A stretch of 7,847 nt of DNA from assembly GCA_031255655.1 (NCBI GenBank), contig JAIRSB010000178.1:1-7847 (forward strand), read 5' to 3'. The notes under the pieces were generated by a model that saw only the letters and a program-made list of their open reading frames with translations, had not been told where the DNA came from and did no database searches. The translations under genes were made by a program, and so were the position numbers. Positions 1 to 6,383 of the stretch are shown here, piece after piece. Every line of letters begins with the position of its first letter. Position 1 is the stretch's first letter. This DNA is from Spirochaetaceae bacterium. Lineage in GTDB: Bacteria > Spirochaetota > Spirochaetia > Treponematales > Breznakiellaceae.

Positions 1-192
1 TCTGAATATATATTGCCGGGTCAGTAAACGCTGGCTATACCGTTGCGGTATATCAAAATACACATCTACTACTTTTTGATGATGGCCGTCTAATATGCCC
101 TTCGCTACGGAGTGGAATATGTAAAAAATCGGCAGTCAACTTAAAACGTACGAGCCGTTACGCCTGTTTTGCACATGAAACAGGGGGCTGTC
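1..192. other. Left-edge region without a supported gene
   Basis: I see no convincing gene here. The minus strand is open from 135 to the left edge (45 codons), but it has no ATG and I cannot name the product. Its end reads VVDVYFD...LLTRQYIF, which faintly recalls the N-terminal part of some transposases; that is too weak to call. A perfect 7-bp inverted repeat lies at 36-52 (TATACCG, loop TTG, CGGTATA). Two further small inverted repeats, at about 147-162 and 163-184, form the leader of the next gene. Confidence 0.4.
163..187 (+). promoter_or_regulatory. Shine-Dalgarno site overlapped by a hairpin
   Basis: A strong Shine-Dalgarno sequence, AGGGGG, at 182-187 sits 5 nucleotides before the ATG at 193. 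It supports that ATG as the true start of the broken radical SAM gene. The first bases of the site also form the right arm of a perfect 7-bp hairpin: CCTGTTT at 163-169, an 8-nt loop, and AAACAGG at 178-184. When folded, the stem would partly cover the ribosome binding site. A regulatory role is inference. Confidence 0.4.
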
Positions 193-1219
193 ATGGATTA
201 TAGTATAATTTTCCGTCAATTTCTGCGAAAAATAATACGCACGGAAAGCCGCCTGTACAAAAGTTTACAGACGCTCTATCATTACTTGCTCCATAAAAAA
301 ATGTCGAAGACGCAAAATTTTAAGTTTCAACGCGGCAATTACTAAGCATTGCAACCTGAACTGCGCCTATTGTTTCGCGTTTTCTCCGTTATCAGAAGAA
401 GGCTATTATAACATTGATATATTTAAAAAAGACATAAATCGTGTTTCGGAACTAACTGCCAGAAAAATAAAAGATATTGCAATATCAGGTGGGGAACCGC
501 TATTACACCCAAAGCTAACAGATTTTTTTGACGCCGCACGCGCCGGTTTTGACTGGCAGCCGAAAAAGAACAGTGGAAATATATTCATAATAACGAACGG
601 AACGTTGTTATTAAAACAGCCAAAGCAATTTTGGGATAGCTGCGCAAAAAACAAAATAGAAATCCGCATAACGAAATATCCAATAAGCCTCAATATGGAT
701 TCCATACGCCTAACTGCCAAAGAATACGGTGTAAAAATAATATATTGGACTTGTTCGACAACTCGATTAGTTGTCTCTCAAGTCTTGCAAAATGCAAGGC
801 ATTTTGCTGTTTTTAGCGGTTGTTGTTTAGAAACTGAAGTTTCTAAACAACTCTATTATAGCGAAACAGATAAAGTAGAAAAAAAAATGGATGCATTGAA
901 ACTTGACCCAACCGGACAGCAAAACCCAATTGATTCATTTAAGCGGTGTTTTCTTGCTACAGACTGCGTTAATCTGTATAAAGGTAGATTATACACTTGC
1001 TTCATACCTGTAAACATTGATACGTTCAACAAATACTTTAGCCTCGACGTACAACTGACAGACAGCGACTCAATTGACATATACAAAACGCCGAATATTA
1101 ACAGCATATTCGATTTTCTAAGAAAACCGATACCGTTCTGCCGCTATTGTGACTGGAAAAACACTAAAACAAATTTAGCATGGAGAACATCGAAAAAAGA
1201 GATTTCTGAATGGACATAA
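193..1219 (+). pseudogene. Radical SAM protein with C-terminal Cys cluster, frameshifted and carrying an in-frame insertion
   Basis: Radical SAM enzymes use a 4Fe-4S cluster to cleave S-adenosylmethionine; the substrate here is unknown. The N-terminal 50 codons (MDYSIIFRQF...) run from the ATG at 193, which has a good Shine-Dalgarno site, to a stop at 343-345. The family sequence continues in the next frame, open from 236 to 1219: CNLNCAYC at 350-373 is the CxxxCxxC motif and GGEP is at 488-499. C-terminal cysteines (RCFLATDC, RLYTC, PFCRYC) suggest an auxiliary Fe-S domain of SPASM or twitch type. The second frame has no ATG, GTG or TTG before the motif, so the two parts most likely belonged to one gene. 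The shift lies between about 295 and 340, after a run of seven A. An ATG at 605 exists in the second frame, but a protein starting there would lack the cluster motif. Codons 749-859 look inserted. This could be a true pseudogene or a sequencing or assembly error in an intact gene. The gene is more A+T rich than its neighbours. Confidence 0.75.
748..851 (+). repeat. Three-hairpin palindromic element inside a reading frame
   Basis: Three consecutive inverted repeats are packed together. The first (748-784) pairs GACTTG with CAAGTC and, inside that, GACAACT with AGTTGTC around a 5-nt loop. The second (787-807) pairs GCAAAATGC with GCATTTTGC around AAG. The third (822-851) pairs GTTGTTTAGAAACT with AGTTTCTAAACAAC around GA. 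The frame of the host gene stays open throughout, adding about 37 codons (749-859) at a place where, as I recall the family, residues like YW and SETDKVEKK would be nearly adjacent. Frame-preserving palindromic insertions are known from Rickettsia (RPE elements). Assignment to that kind of element is inference from structure, not sequence identity. Confidence 0.6.
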
Positions 1220-1522
1220 ACTCTATATGCGCACAAAGCCATGTCAATTACTGGACATTACCCCATCTTGGCAAAAAACTTTCGTGAGCAGCTGGCGTGC
1301 TTTGTCTTCCGATTCGGCAAATTATGAGCCGGAAGGGGATATGCTTATCGCAAAAAGATGGACTACGGCAGGGCTATCGCGGACTATGAAGCGGCGTTAC
1401 GGATAAATCCTAATACAGGTGCTAAAAGAGATCTTGAACGAGACCGTCAGGCGCGGGGATGGTAGGCGGATAGCTCATCCGTACTCTTGAAATTTTAAGC
1501 GCATTCGTAGAAAAATTCAGTT
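1220..1522. other. Intergenic region between two radical SAM genes
   Basis: This stretch separates the two radical SAM genes. Apart from the TPR remnant at 1328-1465 it contains no gene I can support. A plus-strand frame from an ATG at 1227 gives 59 residues (MRTKPCQLLD...), but it resembles nothing I know and overlaps the TPR remnant in another frame. No clear promoter or terminator is visible. The 50 bases before 1523 are A+T rich and could hold a promoter. Confidence 0.4.
1328..1465 (+). pseudogene. C-terminal remnant of a TPR-repeat protein
   Basis: The frame encodes AGRGYAYRKK followed by MDYGRAIADYEAALRINPN and a basic tail ending QARGW, then TAG at 1463-1465. The pattern (G-x-A-Y, D-Y-x-R-A-I-A-D-Y, A-L-R-I-N-P-N) is a canonical tetratricopeptide repeat, a helix-turn-helix protein-interaction module. 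Only this last repeat remains. The frame is closed by TGA at 1325-1327 and there is no start codon with a ribosome binding site. TPR proteins with this exact style are common in treponemes as I recall. It is best read as the 3' debris of a degraded or recombined gene. A tiny ORF from the ATG at 1358 would be 35 residues and is unlikely to be expressed. Confidence 0.65.
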
Positions 1523-2533
1523 ATGTCAAAAGAAAAGAGAAAAAACCTTATCAAAAAATTCCTGCAAGGCAGACTGCGATTTACGGAATTCGCGATTACC
1601 AACGCCTGCATTGCCCAGTGCTCATTTTGCGATATTTGGAAACAACGGCCAAAAATATTTGTGGATAAAGAAAAAGCGCTTCGCGCAATAGACAGACTCG
1701 CGGATTTCGGCGTGGCGCACCTTACGATAACAGGCGGCGAGCCGTTGCTTCATCCGGATGTTGTAGCCTTCGTCGAGCGGGCGGCCAAACGCCGGATGAA
1801 CAACGCTGTACTGAACGCCGCGCCGTCCTTGCTGATGCGCGGTGATATTTTGAAACGGCTTGAGGACGCGGGCTGCGATGTTCTTAGTATTTCATTCGAT
1901 TCCGGCGATCCGGTTACAATGGCGGAATCGCGCAAAATACCATGCATCATGGAGGAAATGTCCCGCGCCCTAGAAATGATAAAACAAACAAAACTTAAAA
2001 CGATGGCTTCGGTACTGATATGGAACGATAACTACGATAAACTTGAAGAAGTCTGCGTCCGCGCCAAAAATATGGGCTACGATTTCATATCGTTCAATTA
2101 CCCCACTTTTTCAGAATCCAAAGTATACCCGCTGGGCGGAGACGGAGTAAACCTTTCCCGCGAAAACGTGATACAAGGCCTGCAAGACGTCATCAAACTG
2201 CGCAAAACAGGCAAATACGGCATCATCAATTCTGCAATTTCCATGCGAAACATAATAGACTACCTTCAGAACCCCGCTGCCGTAAATTATCACTGTCTAG
2301 GCGGAAAACACGTACTATTTCTGGACTGGTTTTTTGACATTCACCCGTGTATGCAATTGCCGGAAACGCTGGGAAACATCCTTGACGGAAACATGAAAGA
2401 AAGCGACCTATGCAAACCATCCTGCAACGCCTGCAACATGAGTTGGTACCGTGATTTGAGCATGTTTATGTACGGAATTAAAAGCGTACCGGTTTTACTG
2501 GAGTCCCTAAGCGGCGCGAAGAATTTCATCTAG
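1523..2533 (+). CDS. Radical SAM protein with Cys-rich C-terminal (SPASM/twitch-like) domain
   Basis: An intact 336-residue radical SAM enzyme. C29-x3-C33-x2-C36 (TNACIAQCSFC) binds the catalytic 4Fe-4S cluster and GGEP at 71-74 contacts SAM. The core barrel runs to about residue 240. The C-terminus holds C258, C276, C297, C301 and C304 (YHCLGG, HPCMQLP, CKPSCNAC), consistent with an auxiliary Fe-S cluster, although the spacing is not the textbook SPASM pattern. There are no membrane segments, so it is probably cytoplasmic. The start is the first ATG after an in-frame stop at 1508-1510; no strong Shine-Dalgarno site precedes it. The substrate cannot be told. Relatives of this layout modify peptides or lipids, and some resemble the HpnH type, but no precursor peptide or hopanoid gene is in view. 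It lies downstream of another, broken radical SAM gene of different composition and converges with ilvB (32-bp gap). Confidence 0.85.
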   Translation: MSKEKRKNLIKKFLQGRLRFTEFAITNACIAQCSFCDIWKQRPKIFVDKEKALRAIDRLADFGVAHLTITGGEPLLHPDVVAFVERAAKRRMNNAVLNAAPSLLMRGDILKRLEDAGCDVLSISFDSGDPVTMAESRKIPCIMEEMSRALEMIKQTKLKTMASVLIWNDNYDKLEEVCVRAKNMGYDFISFNYPTFSESKVYPLGGDGVNLSRENVIQGLQDVIKLRKTGKYGIINSAISMRNIIDYLQNPAAVNYHCLGGKHVLFLDWFFDIHPCMQLPETLGNILDGNMKESDLCKPSCNACNMSWYRDLSMFMYGIKSVPVLLESLSGAKNFI

Positions 2534-2534
2534 A

Positions 2535-2547
2535 ACGGACAAACCGT
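2535..2547. terminator. Short inverted repeat between convergent genes (weak terminator candidate)
   Basis: The 32-bp gap between the two convergent genes contains ACGG, a 5-nt loop, and CCGT. Read on the minus strand the bases after it are TTCT; read on the plus strand they are AAAAGG. The stem is only 4 bp and neither side has a real T-run, so this is a poor terminator. It is the only symmetrical element in the gap. Confidence 0.15.
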
Positions 2548-2565
2548 AAAAGGTCAGTCGAAAAG

Positions 2566-4296
2566 CTACAAAAGCTGCTCGTCTACTGGACTGCCGCCCG
2601 GCACCATAGGCAGAACCATCTCGTCTATATCGATAACTGAGTCAATAAGAGCGGACTTGCCGCCGGTAACCGCCGCCTCCAGCGCGGTTGTAAACCCATT
2701 TTCGTCAGTGGCGCGGTAAGCCCGAACGCCGTAAGCCTCCGCCAGCTTCACAAAGTCAGGCGGCCTGTCAAGCGTAGTTTCGGAATAGCGCCCATCATAG
2801 AACAAATTCTGCCACTGACGCACCATTCCGAGCGTCCCATTGTTGAAAACAATCACAAGCACCGGAATATTGTAGGCAACGACGGTAGAAAGCTCCGCAC
2901 AATTCATTCTAAACGAGCCGTCCCCTGTCATCAGCACCACCGGACGGTCAGGGTTAGCCGTTTTAGCGCCTATAGCCGCGCCCAGCCCAAAGCCCATCGT
3001 CCCAAGACCACCCGAACTTAAAAACGCGCGCGGCCTTTTATGCGGATAAAACTGCGCAACCCACATCTGATGCTGCCCTACGTCCGTTACTGCAATTGAT
3101 TCAGGACCAAGCCTCTTCCCCGTTTCCTCAATGATGAAACGCGGGTGCAGCTTCGTCTCACGATGGTGAGACTTCGGGATTTGGGTTTTCCAAAGCGCAA
3201 TATCCTCATGCCAGCTGTCCGCCGTCTCCCGCGCCCCCAATGGGCCGCCGCCCGCGGACAGCGCCTCCATAATTTGCCGCAGAATGAGCTTTACGTTGCC
3301 CGTAATCCCGAAACTAGCCCGTACGTTCTTGTTAATTTCCGCCGGGTCTATATCAAACTGAAGCACCTTAGCGTTTTTTGCGAAAATGTCCGTACGGCTC
3401 GTAACACGGTCCGAAAAACGCGCACCTATGGTTATCAACAAGTCAGATTTTTGCACGGCCTTGTTTGACGCGACAGTGCCGTGCATCCCTATCATACCGG
3501 TATAGAGCGGATGACCGGAATCTAACGCGCCCAGTGCCATCAGCGTAAGAGCCACAGGCGCGTTTACACGCTCCGCAAAGTTTTTTAACTCATCGCAAGC
3601 GTCGGAACTTACCACGCCGCCGCCCGCGTAGATGAACGGATGCTTCGCTTCTCGGATCATCATGACCGCCCGTTCAATGTCCGCACCGCTGAACGTGCGC
3701 CGCGCGCTGCGCTCCAAAAGTCTTCGAGCGCGTCCGGCTGCCCCCTCAGCTCCGTTACCCGTGCTCGCTCCGGCGGGCGTCCATTCCGCCGTATTGGACG
3801 TTATGTCTTTAAGAATATCAATCAGAACAGGCCCCGGCCTTCCTGAATTCGCCACGATAAACGCTTCGCGGACAACCTCCGCAAGTTCCGCCGTGTCTTT
3901 TACAATCCAGTTGTGTTTTACAACCGGCATCGTAATTCCGGCAATGTCAACTTCCTGAAAACTATCTTTGCCAAGCAGATTCGTAGCCACATTGCCCGTT
4001 ATCGCGACAAGCGGCACTGAATCCATGTAGGCGGTGGCGATTCCGGTAACAAGGTTCGTAGCACCCGGGCCGGATGTCGCTATGCAGACTCCTGTTTTTC
4101 CAGTTGACCGCGCGTAACCGTCCGCCGCGTGAGCTGCGTGCTGCTCGTGGCTTACAAGAATATGCCGGATTCTGTCCGAATGTTTGTACAATTCATCATA
4201 GATGAAAAGCACCGAACCACCCGGATAGCCGAAAACAGTGTCCACACCTTGTTCAATAAGCGTTTCTATCAAAATGCGCGCACCGGAATACTCCAT
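2566..4296 (-). CDS. ilvB: Acetolactate synthase (acetohydroxyacid synthase) large subunit
   Basis: A thiamine-diphosphate enzyme that condenses two pyruvates to 2-acetolactate, or pyruvate with 2-oxobutyrate, as the first common step of valine, leucine and isoleucine synthesis. At 576 residues the length fits the family. An N-terminal PYR domain includes FGYPGG and the catalytic Glu51 in SHEQHAAHAADGYAR. The central FAD-type domain has IGARFSDRVT. The C-terminal PP domain has the cofactor motif GDG (458-460) to NN (485-486). The FAD-domain features favour the biosynthetic enzyme over catabolic AlsS. The start is the ATG at 4296 because GGAGG lies 6 nt upstream; the in-frame TTG at 4302 abuts that site with no spacer. 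It is last in an operon, 2 nt after the glycosyltransferase stop. Oddities: Ala104 replaces the Pro common in GQVPxxxxG, the linker near residues 168-210 is long and rich in Gly, Ala and Arg, and no ilvN regulatory subunit is in view. Confidence 0.95.
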   Translation of the reverse strand: MEYSGARILIETLIEQGVDTVFGYPGGSVLFIYDELYKHSDRIRHILVSHEQHAAHAADGYARSTGKTGVCIATSGPGATNLVTGIATAYMDSVPLVAITGNVATNLLGKDSFQEVDIAGITMPVVKHNWIVKDTAELAEVVREAFIVANSGRPGPVLIDILKDITSNTAEWTPAGASTGNGAEGAAGRARRLLERSARRTFSGADIERAVMMIREAKHPFIYAGGGVVSSDACDELKNFAERVNAPVALTLMALGALDSGHPLYTGMIGMHGTVASNKAVQKSDLLITIGARFSDRVTSRTDIFAKNAKVLQFDIDPAEINKNVRASFGITGNVKLILRQIMEALSAGGGPLGARETADSWHEDIALWKTQIPKSHHRETKLHPRFIIEETGKRLGPESIAVTDVGQHQMWVAQFYPHKRPRAFLSSGGLGTMGFGLGAAIGAKTANPDRPVVLMTGDGSFRMNCAELSTVVAYNIPVLVIVFNNGTLGMVRQWQNLFYDGRYSETTLDRPPDFVKLAEAYGVRAYRATDENGFTTALEAAVTGGKSALIDSVIDIDEMVLPMVPGGSPVDEQLL

Positions 4297-4298
4297 AC

Positions 4299-5321
4299 TC
4301 AACCTCCTAAACTCGAATCCCGTTCGGTGGCGCGGGTTTTACCGGATGATTCCCTTATTATATAATGCGGACGGCGTTTGACTTCGGTGTACGCTTTGGC
4401 AAGATACTGCCCCAAAACCCCCACACTGAAAAGCTGTATACCACTGGTAAACAGAATTATGCAAGTTGTTGAAGCCCAGCCATCTACATTTACCGAATGC
4501 CCCGTTATCTTTCTAAACACTATCGCCGCAATCAAAATTAGCGACGCCAGAAAAATCAAAATCCCCATGACAGAAGCTATGGCAAGCGGCTTGGAAGAGA
4601 AGGCGACAATCCCGTTAAGTGCGTATATGATTAACTTCCAGAACGACCACTTTGTCGTGCCAGCCAGACGCCGCCTGTTTTCATATTCAAACCACTTTGT
4701 TTTGAAGCCCACCCACGGAAAAATGCCTTTTGAAAACCTATTGCGCTCTTCCAAAGAGAGAATCGCGTCAACATAGACGCGGCTCATCAACCTGAAATCC
4801 CGCGCCCCGTCAACCACTTCGATGTTCGCTACTTTTGCCATCAGATAATAAAAACAGCGCGCGAAGAATGACCGGATGAGAGGTTCGCCTTTCCGTGTTA
4901 CCCGCCGCGTGGCGGCGCAGTCGTACTCCCCGCCACGCACGGCGCGGAGCATCTCAGGTATCAGTGATGGCGGATCTTGTAAGTCCGCGTCCATAGTAAC
5001 AACGAAATCGCCCGCCGCTTCCGAAAGCCCGGCAAACAGCGCAGCTTCTTTGCCGAAGTTTCGTGAAAACGAAAGATAACGCACACGGCTGTCCAGCGCG
5101 GCGTACTTCCGCAGTTCGTTGAGCGTGGAATCATGCGAGCCGTCGTCAATGAAAACGAATTCAAAATCCGTTACGCCCTCATTTTTTTCCATGACGTTCA
5201 GCACTTCTTCGTACAAGAGCTTCACGGAGGCTTCCTCGTTAAAGCACGGCACAACGAGAGAAATCATCGGCGCTTTGCGCATGACAGCGTTATCGGTAAC
5301 GACGGCGCTTTGAGCAGGCAT
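4299..5321 (-). CDS. Family 2 glycosyltransferase, GtrB/DPM1-like, polyprenyl-phosphate sugar transferase
   Basis: A 340-residue inner-membrane glycosyltransferase. The GT-A domain begins MISLVVPCFNEE (about residue 19) and has DDGS at 59-62 and the metal-binding DAD at 111-113 within DADLQDPP. It also has GARDFRLM near 172-179 and GTTKWSFWKL at 221-230, all typical of GtrB, YkoT and dolichol-phosphate mannosyltransferase relatives. Two hydrophobic segments, about 245-268 and 284-307, are followed by GQYLAKAYTEVKRRPHYIIRES, the usual ending of this group. Such enzymes transfer a sugar from a nucleotide donor to undecaprenyl phosphate on the cytoplasmic face; sugar identity cannot be read. The ATG at 5321 is 11 nt after the ATPase stop and has only a weak Shine-Dalgarno site; Met14 or Met19 are possible starts. 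No flippase or acceptor transferase gene is adjacent. The basic, polar C-terminal tail contains the ilvB ribosome binding site. Confidence 0.9.
   Translation of the reverse strand: MPAQSAVVTDNAVMRKAPMISLVVPCFNEEASVKLLYEEVLNVMEKNEGVTDFEFVFIDDGSHDSTLNELRKYAALDSRVRYLSFSRNFGKEAALFAGLSEAAGDFVVTMDADLQDPPSLIPEMLRAVRGGEYDCAATRRVTRKGEPLIRSFFARCFYYLMAKVANIEVVDGARDFRLMSRVYVDAILSLEERNRFSKGIFPWVGFKTKWFEYENRRRLAGTTKWSFWKLIIYALNGIVAFSSKPLAIASVMGILIFLASLILIAAIVFRKITGHSVNVDGWASTTCIILFTSGIQLFSVGVLGQYLAKAYTEVKRRPHYIIRESSGKTRATERDSSLGG
4303..4307 (-). promoter_or_regulatory. Shine-Dalgarno site that fixes the ilvB start
   Basis: GGAGG on the minus strand ends 6 nt before the ATG at 4296 and directly touches a TTG at 4302. 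Spacing selects the ATG. The site lies within the last codons of the upstream glycosyltransferase, whose TGA (4301-4299) is 2 nt from the ilvB ATG. This arrangement favours translational coupling. Confidence 0.8.
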
Positions 5322-5332
5322 ATTCGCGGCTT

Positions 5333-6031
5333 TCAGTTCCCCAGAATCAACAGTGTTTTTGGGTCCAGGCTCACAACACCTTCGGGGTGATATTGTCCGT
5401 GTTCCTTTATGACTCTCAATTCCGTATGCGCGGACTTAGACTCGAGTTCGATTACCACGTCAATAAGGTCTTCAAAATCTTTCAGTACAAGCGGGAGACC
5501 GTGTTTGTCGCAACGAGACTCACTATTAATATCACAGCTATACCAGACCGACATCCCCAACTCTTTGGCAAAATCTTTCAGAGTGGAAATCCGTCCGCGC
5601 TCCGCGAGTGAAAAATCGAAGCCGTCTATGATTATCGAATCAGCCTTAAAGCCGCCTTCAACAATCATTGATTTAAGAGCTCGCCGTATTGTGTCGCTGT
5701 TTACACTTTCCTGACTAAAATTCATCAAAACGCGGTTATGTATGATGCTGTCGGCCACGTCGCGCTCATTTTCCATCTGCTTTTTTTTGGCAATTTCATC
5801 AAAAAGGTTTTCGTACCAACTCTGAACATAGCTGGTATGCTGATTGAACGAAATATGGATTATCTTCTTGTCCTGCAATAATTTATCCAGCGCAATTTGC
5901 ACCAAAACCGAAGTTTTACCTATCCCTTTGGGTGACGCGAGAACGCCTATTTCTCCCGCTTTCAAACCGCCTTCAATAATTTTTTCGAGCAGCCTGACGG
6001 GGCTGCGCTGTACAAGCTCGTTTTTTACCAT
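5333..6031 (-). CDS. Small RecA/KaiC/DnaB-like P-loop ATPase of unknown function
   Basis: A 232-residue protein, first gene of the operon. After a short N-terminal segment (RLLEKIIEGGLKAGEIGVL) comes the P-loop SPKGIGKT at 33-40, with Ser where Gly or Ala is usual. A Walker B-like strand, SIIIDGFDF, ends in Asp136. The order of elements fits a RecA-fold ATPase like the core of KaiC, RadA or DnaB. There are no extra domains, no membrane segments and no DNA-binding motif that I recognise. Its length is about one RecA domain. Start choice: an in-frame ATG at 6094 would add 21 residues, but AAGGAG lies 7 nt before the ATG at 6031, which I prefer. Its stop is 11 nt before the glycosyltransferase start. 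I recall similar uncharacterised proteins in spirochaetes but cannot confirm this. The function is unknown; its place before a glycosyltransferase and ilvB does not explain it. Confidence 0.75.
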   Translation of the reverse strand: MVKNELVQRSPVRLLEKIIEGGLKAGEIGVLASPKGIGKTSVLVQIALDKLLQDKKIIHISFNQHTSYVQSWYENLFDEIAKKKQMENERDVADSIIHNRVLMNFSQESVNSDTIRRALKSMIVEGGFKADSIIIDGFDFSLAERGRISTLKDFAKELGMSVWYSCDINSESRCDKHGLPLVLKDFEDLIDVVIELESKSAHTELRVIKEHGQYHPEGVVSLDPKTLLILGN

Positions 6032-6038
6032 GTAAAAT

Positions 6039-6044
6039 CTCCTT
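6039..6044 (-). promoter_or_regulatory. Shine-Dalgarno site that fixes the ATPase start
   Basis: AAGGAG on the minus strand with a 7-nt spacer to the ATG at 6031. It makes the internal Met, rather than the farther ATG at 6094, the likely start. The upstream start has no comparable site. Confidence 0.75.
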
Positions 6045-6052
6045 AAAAACTG

Positions 6053-6114
6053 AAAAATACGGGTTTTGACCGGTTTTTCATGATATATTCCCAAAATATC
6101 CGGTTTTGCCGGTT
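6053..6114 (-). repeat. Pair of imperfect direct repeats with AACCGG cores
   Basis: Read on the minus strand, AACCGGCAAAACCGG followed by ATATTTT (6114-6093) is echoed 40 bp downstream by AACCGGTCAAAACCCG followed by TATTTTT (6075-6053). Each copy itself contains two AACCGG-like cores 9-10 bp apart. A small inverted repeat (ATATT, 5-nt spacer, AATAT at 6085-6099) lies between them. The array ends 22 bp upstream of the ATPase start. It could be an operator for the three-gene operon, or leader RNA. No regulator can be named. Confidence 0.45.
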
Positions 6115-6232
6115 CTTTGCGAAGCTGTGTTTTTCAGCTATGTTTTTTATCCGCACTCAACGGAAACTTTGCCATTCGCGCGGGACGAACCCCTCGCAAA
6201 CTGGAATATCCGTCCAAAACAAAGCGCACACC

Positions 6233-6238
6233 ATTATA
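6233..6238 (-). promoter_or_regulatory. Candidate -10 box for the ATPase operon
   Basis: TATAAT on the minus strand; the local sequence ATTATAAT also reads TATAAT on the plus strand at 6235-6240. No good -35 lies 16-18 bp upstream; the closest match, TTGAAA (6266-6261), is 22 bp away. If used on the minus strand, transcription would start near 6226 and give a leader of roughly 195 nt containing the AACCGG repeats. Confidence 0.25.
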
Positions 6239-6355
6239 ATCTAGCGGAACAAACGCGCGCTTTCAAGAGCGTTGCCGCGGCTTTTACCGCTTAGCTTTTG
6301 AAAATTGAATTGTTCTGCTTTTATCAAAAAAAATATAAAAGGCTTAGGCGTGAGT

Positions 6356-6383
6356 GAAATGTCCACAAATTGTGGGGCATTTC
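6356..6383. repeat. Perfect-core hairpin between divergent genes
   Basis: GAAATG (6356-6361) pairs with CATTTC (6378-6383), and inside it CCACAA pairs with TTGTGG around a single A (6363-6375). This gives about 12 bp of stem with a small asymmetric bulge. There is no T-run on either side, so it is not a typical intrinsic terminator. It lies just 9 bp left of the larger palindromic repeat and may be part of the same inserted unit. Confidence 0.45.

Noticed and set aside
1..135. Minus-strand open frame running off the left edge
   Set aside because: 45 codons, no ATG start and only a faint, unverified resemblance to transposase N-termini. Not enough to call a gene.
748..851. Triple-hairpin region as a CRISPR, attenuator or structured RNA gene
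   Set aside because: There are no repeated spacers, no T-run, and the host reading frame continues through it, so an inserted palindromic element explains it better.
1227..1406. Plus-strand ORF of 59 residues between the radical SAM genes
   Set aside because: No ribosome binding site, no recognisable family, and its second half overlaps the TPR remnant, which has a much clearer protein signature in another frame.
3632..3958. Long plus-strand frames opposite ilvB
   Set aside because: These are antisense shadows of a strongly conserved coding sequence and show no protein family signal.
4297..4302. TTG at 4302 as the ilvB start
   Set aside because: It directly touches the GGAGG site with no spacer; the ATG at 4296 has a 6-nt spacer.
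6106..6294. Plus-strand ORF of 62 residues starting with TTG in the intergenic region
   Set aside because: It starts inside the AACCGG repeat array, has no Shine-Dalgarno site and no family resemblance.
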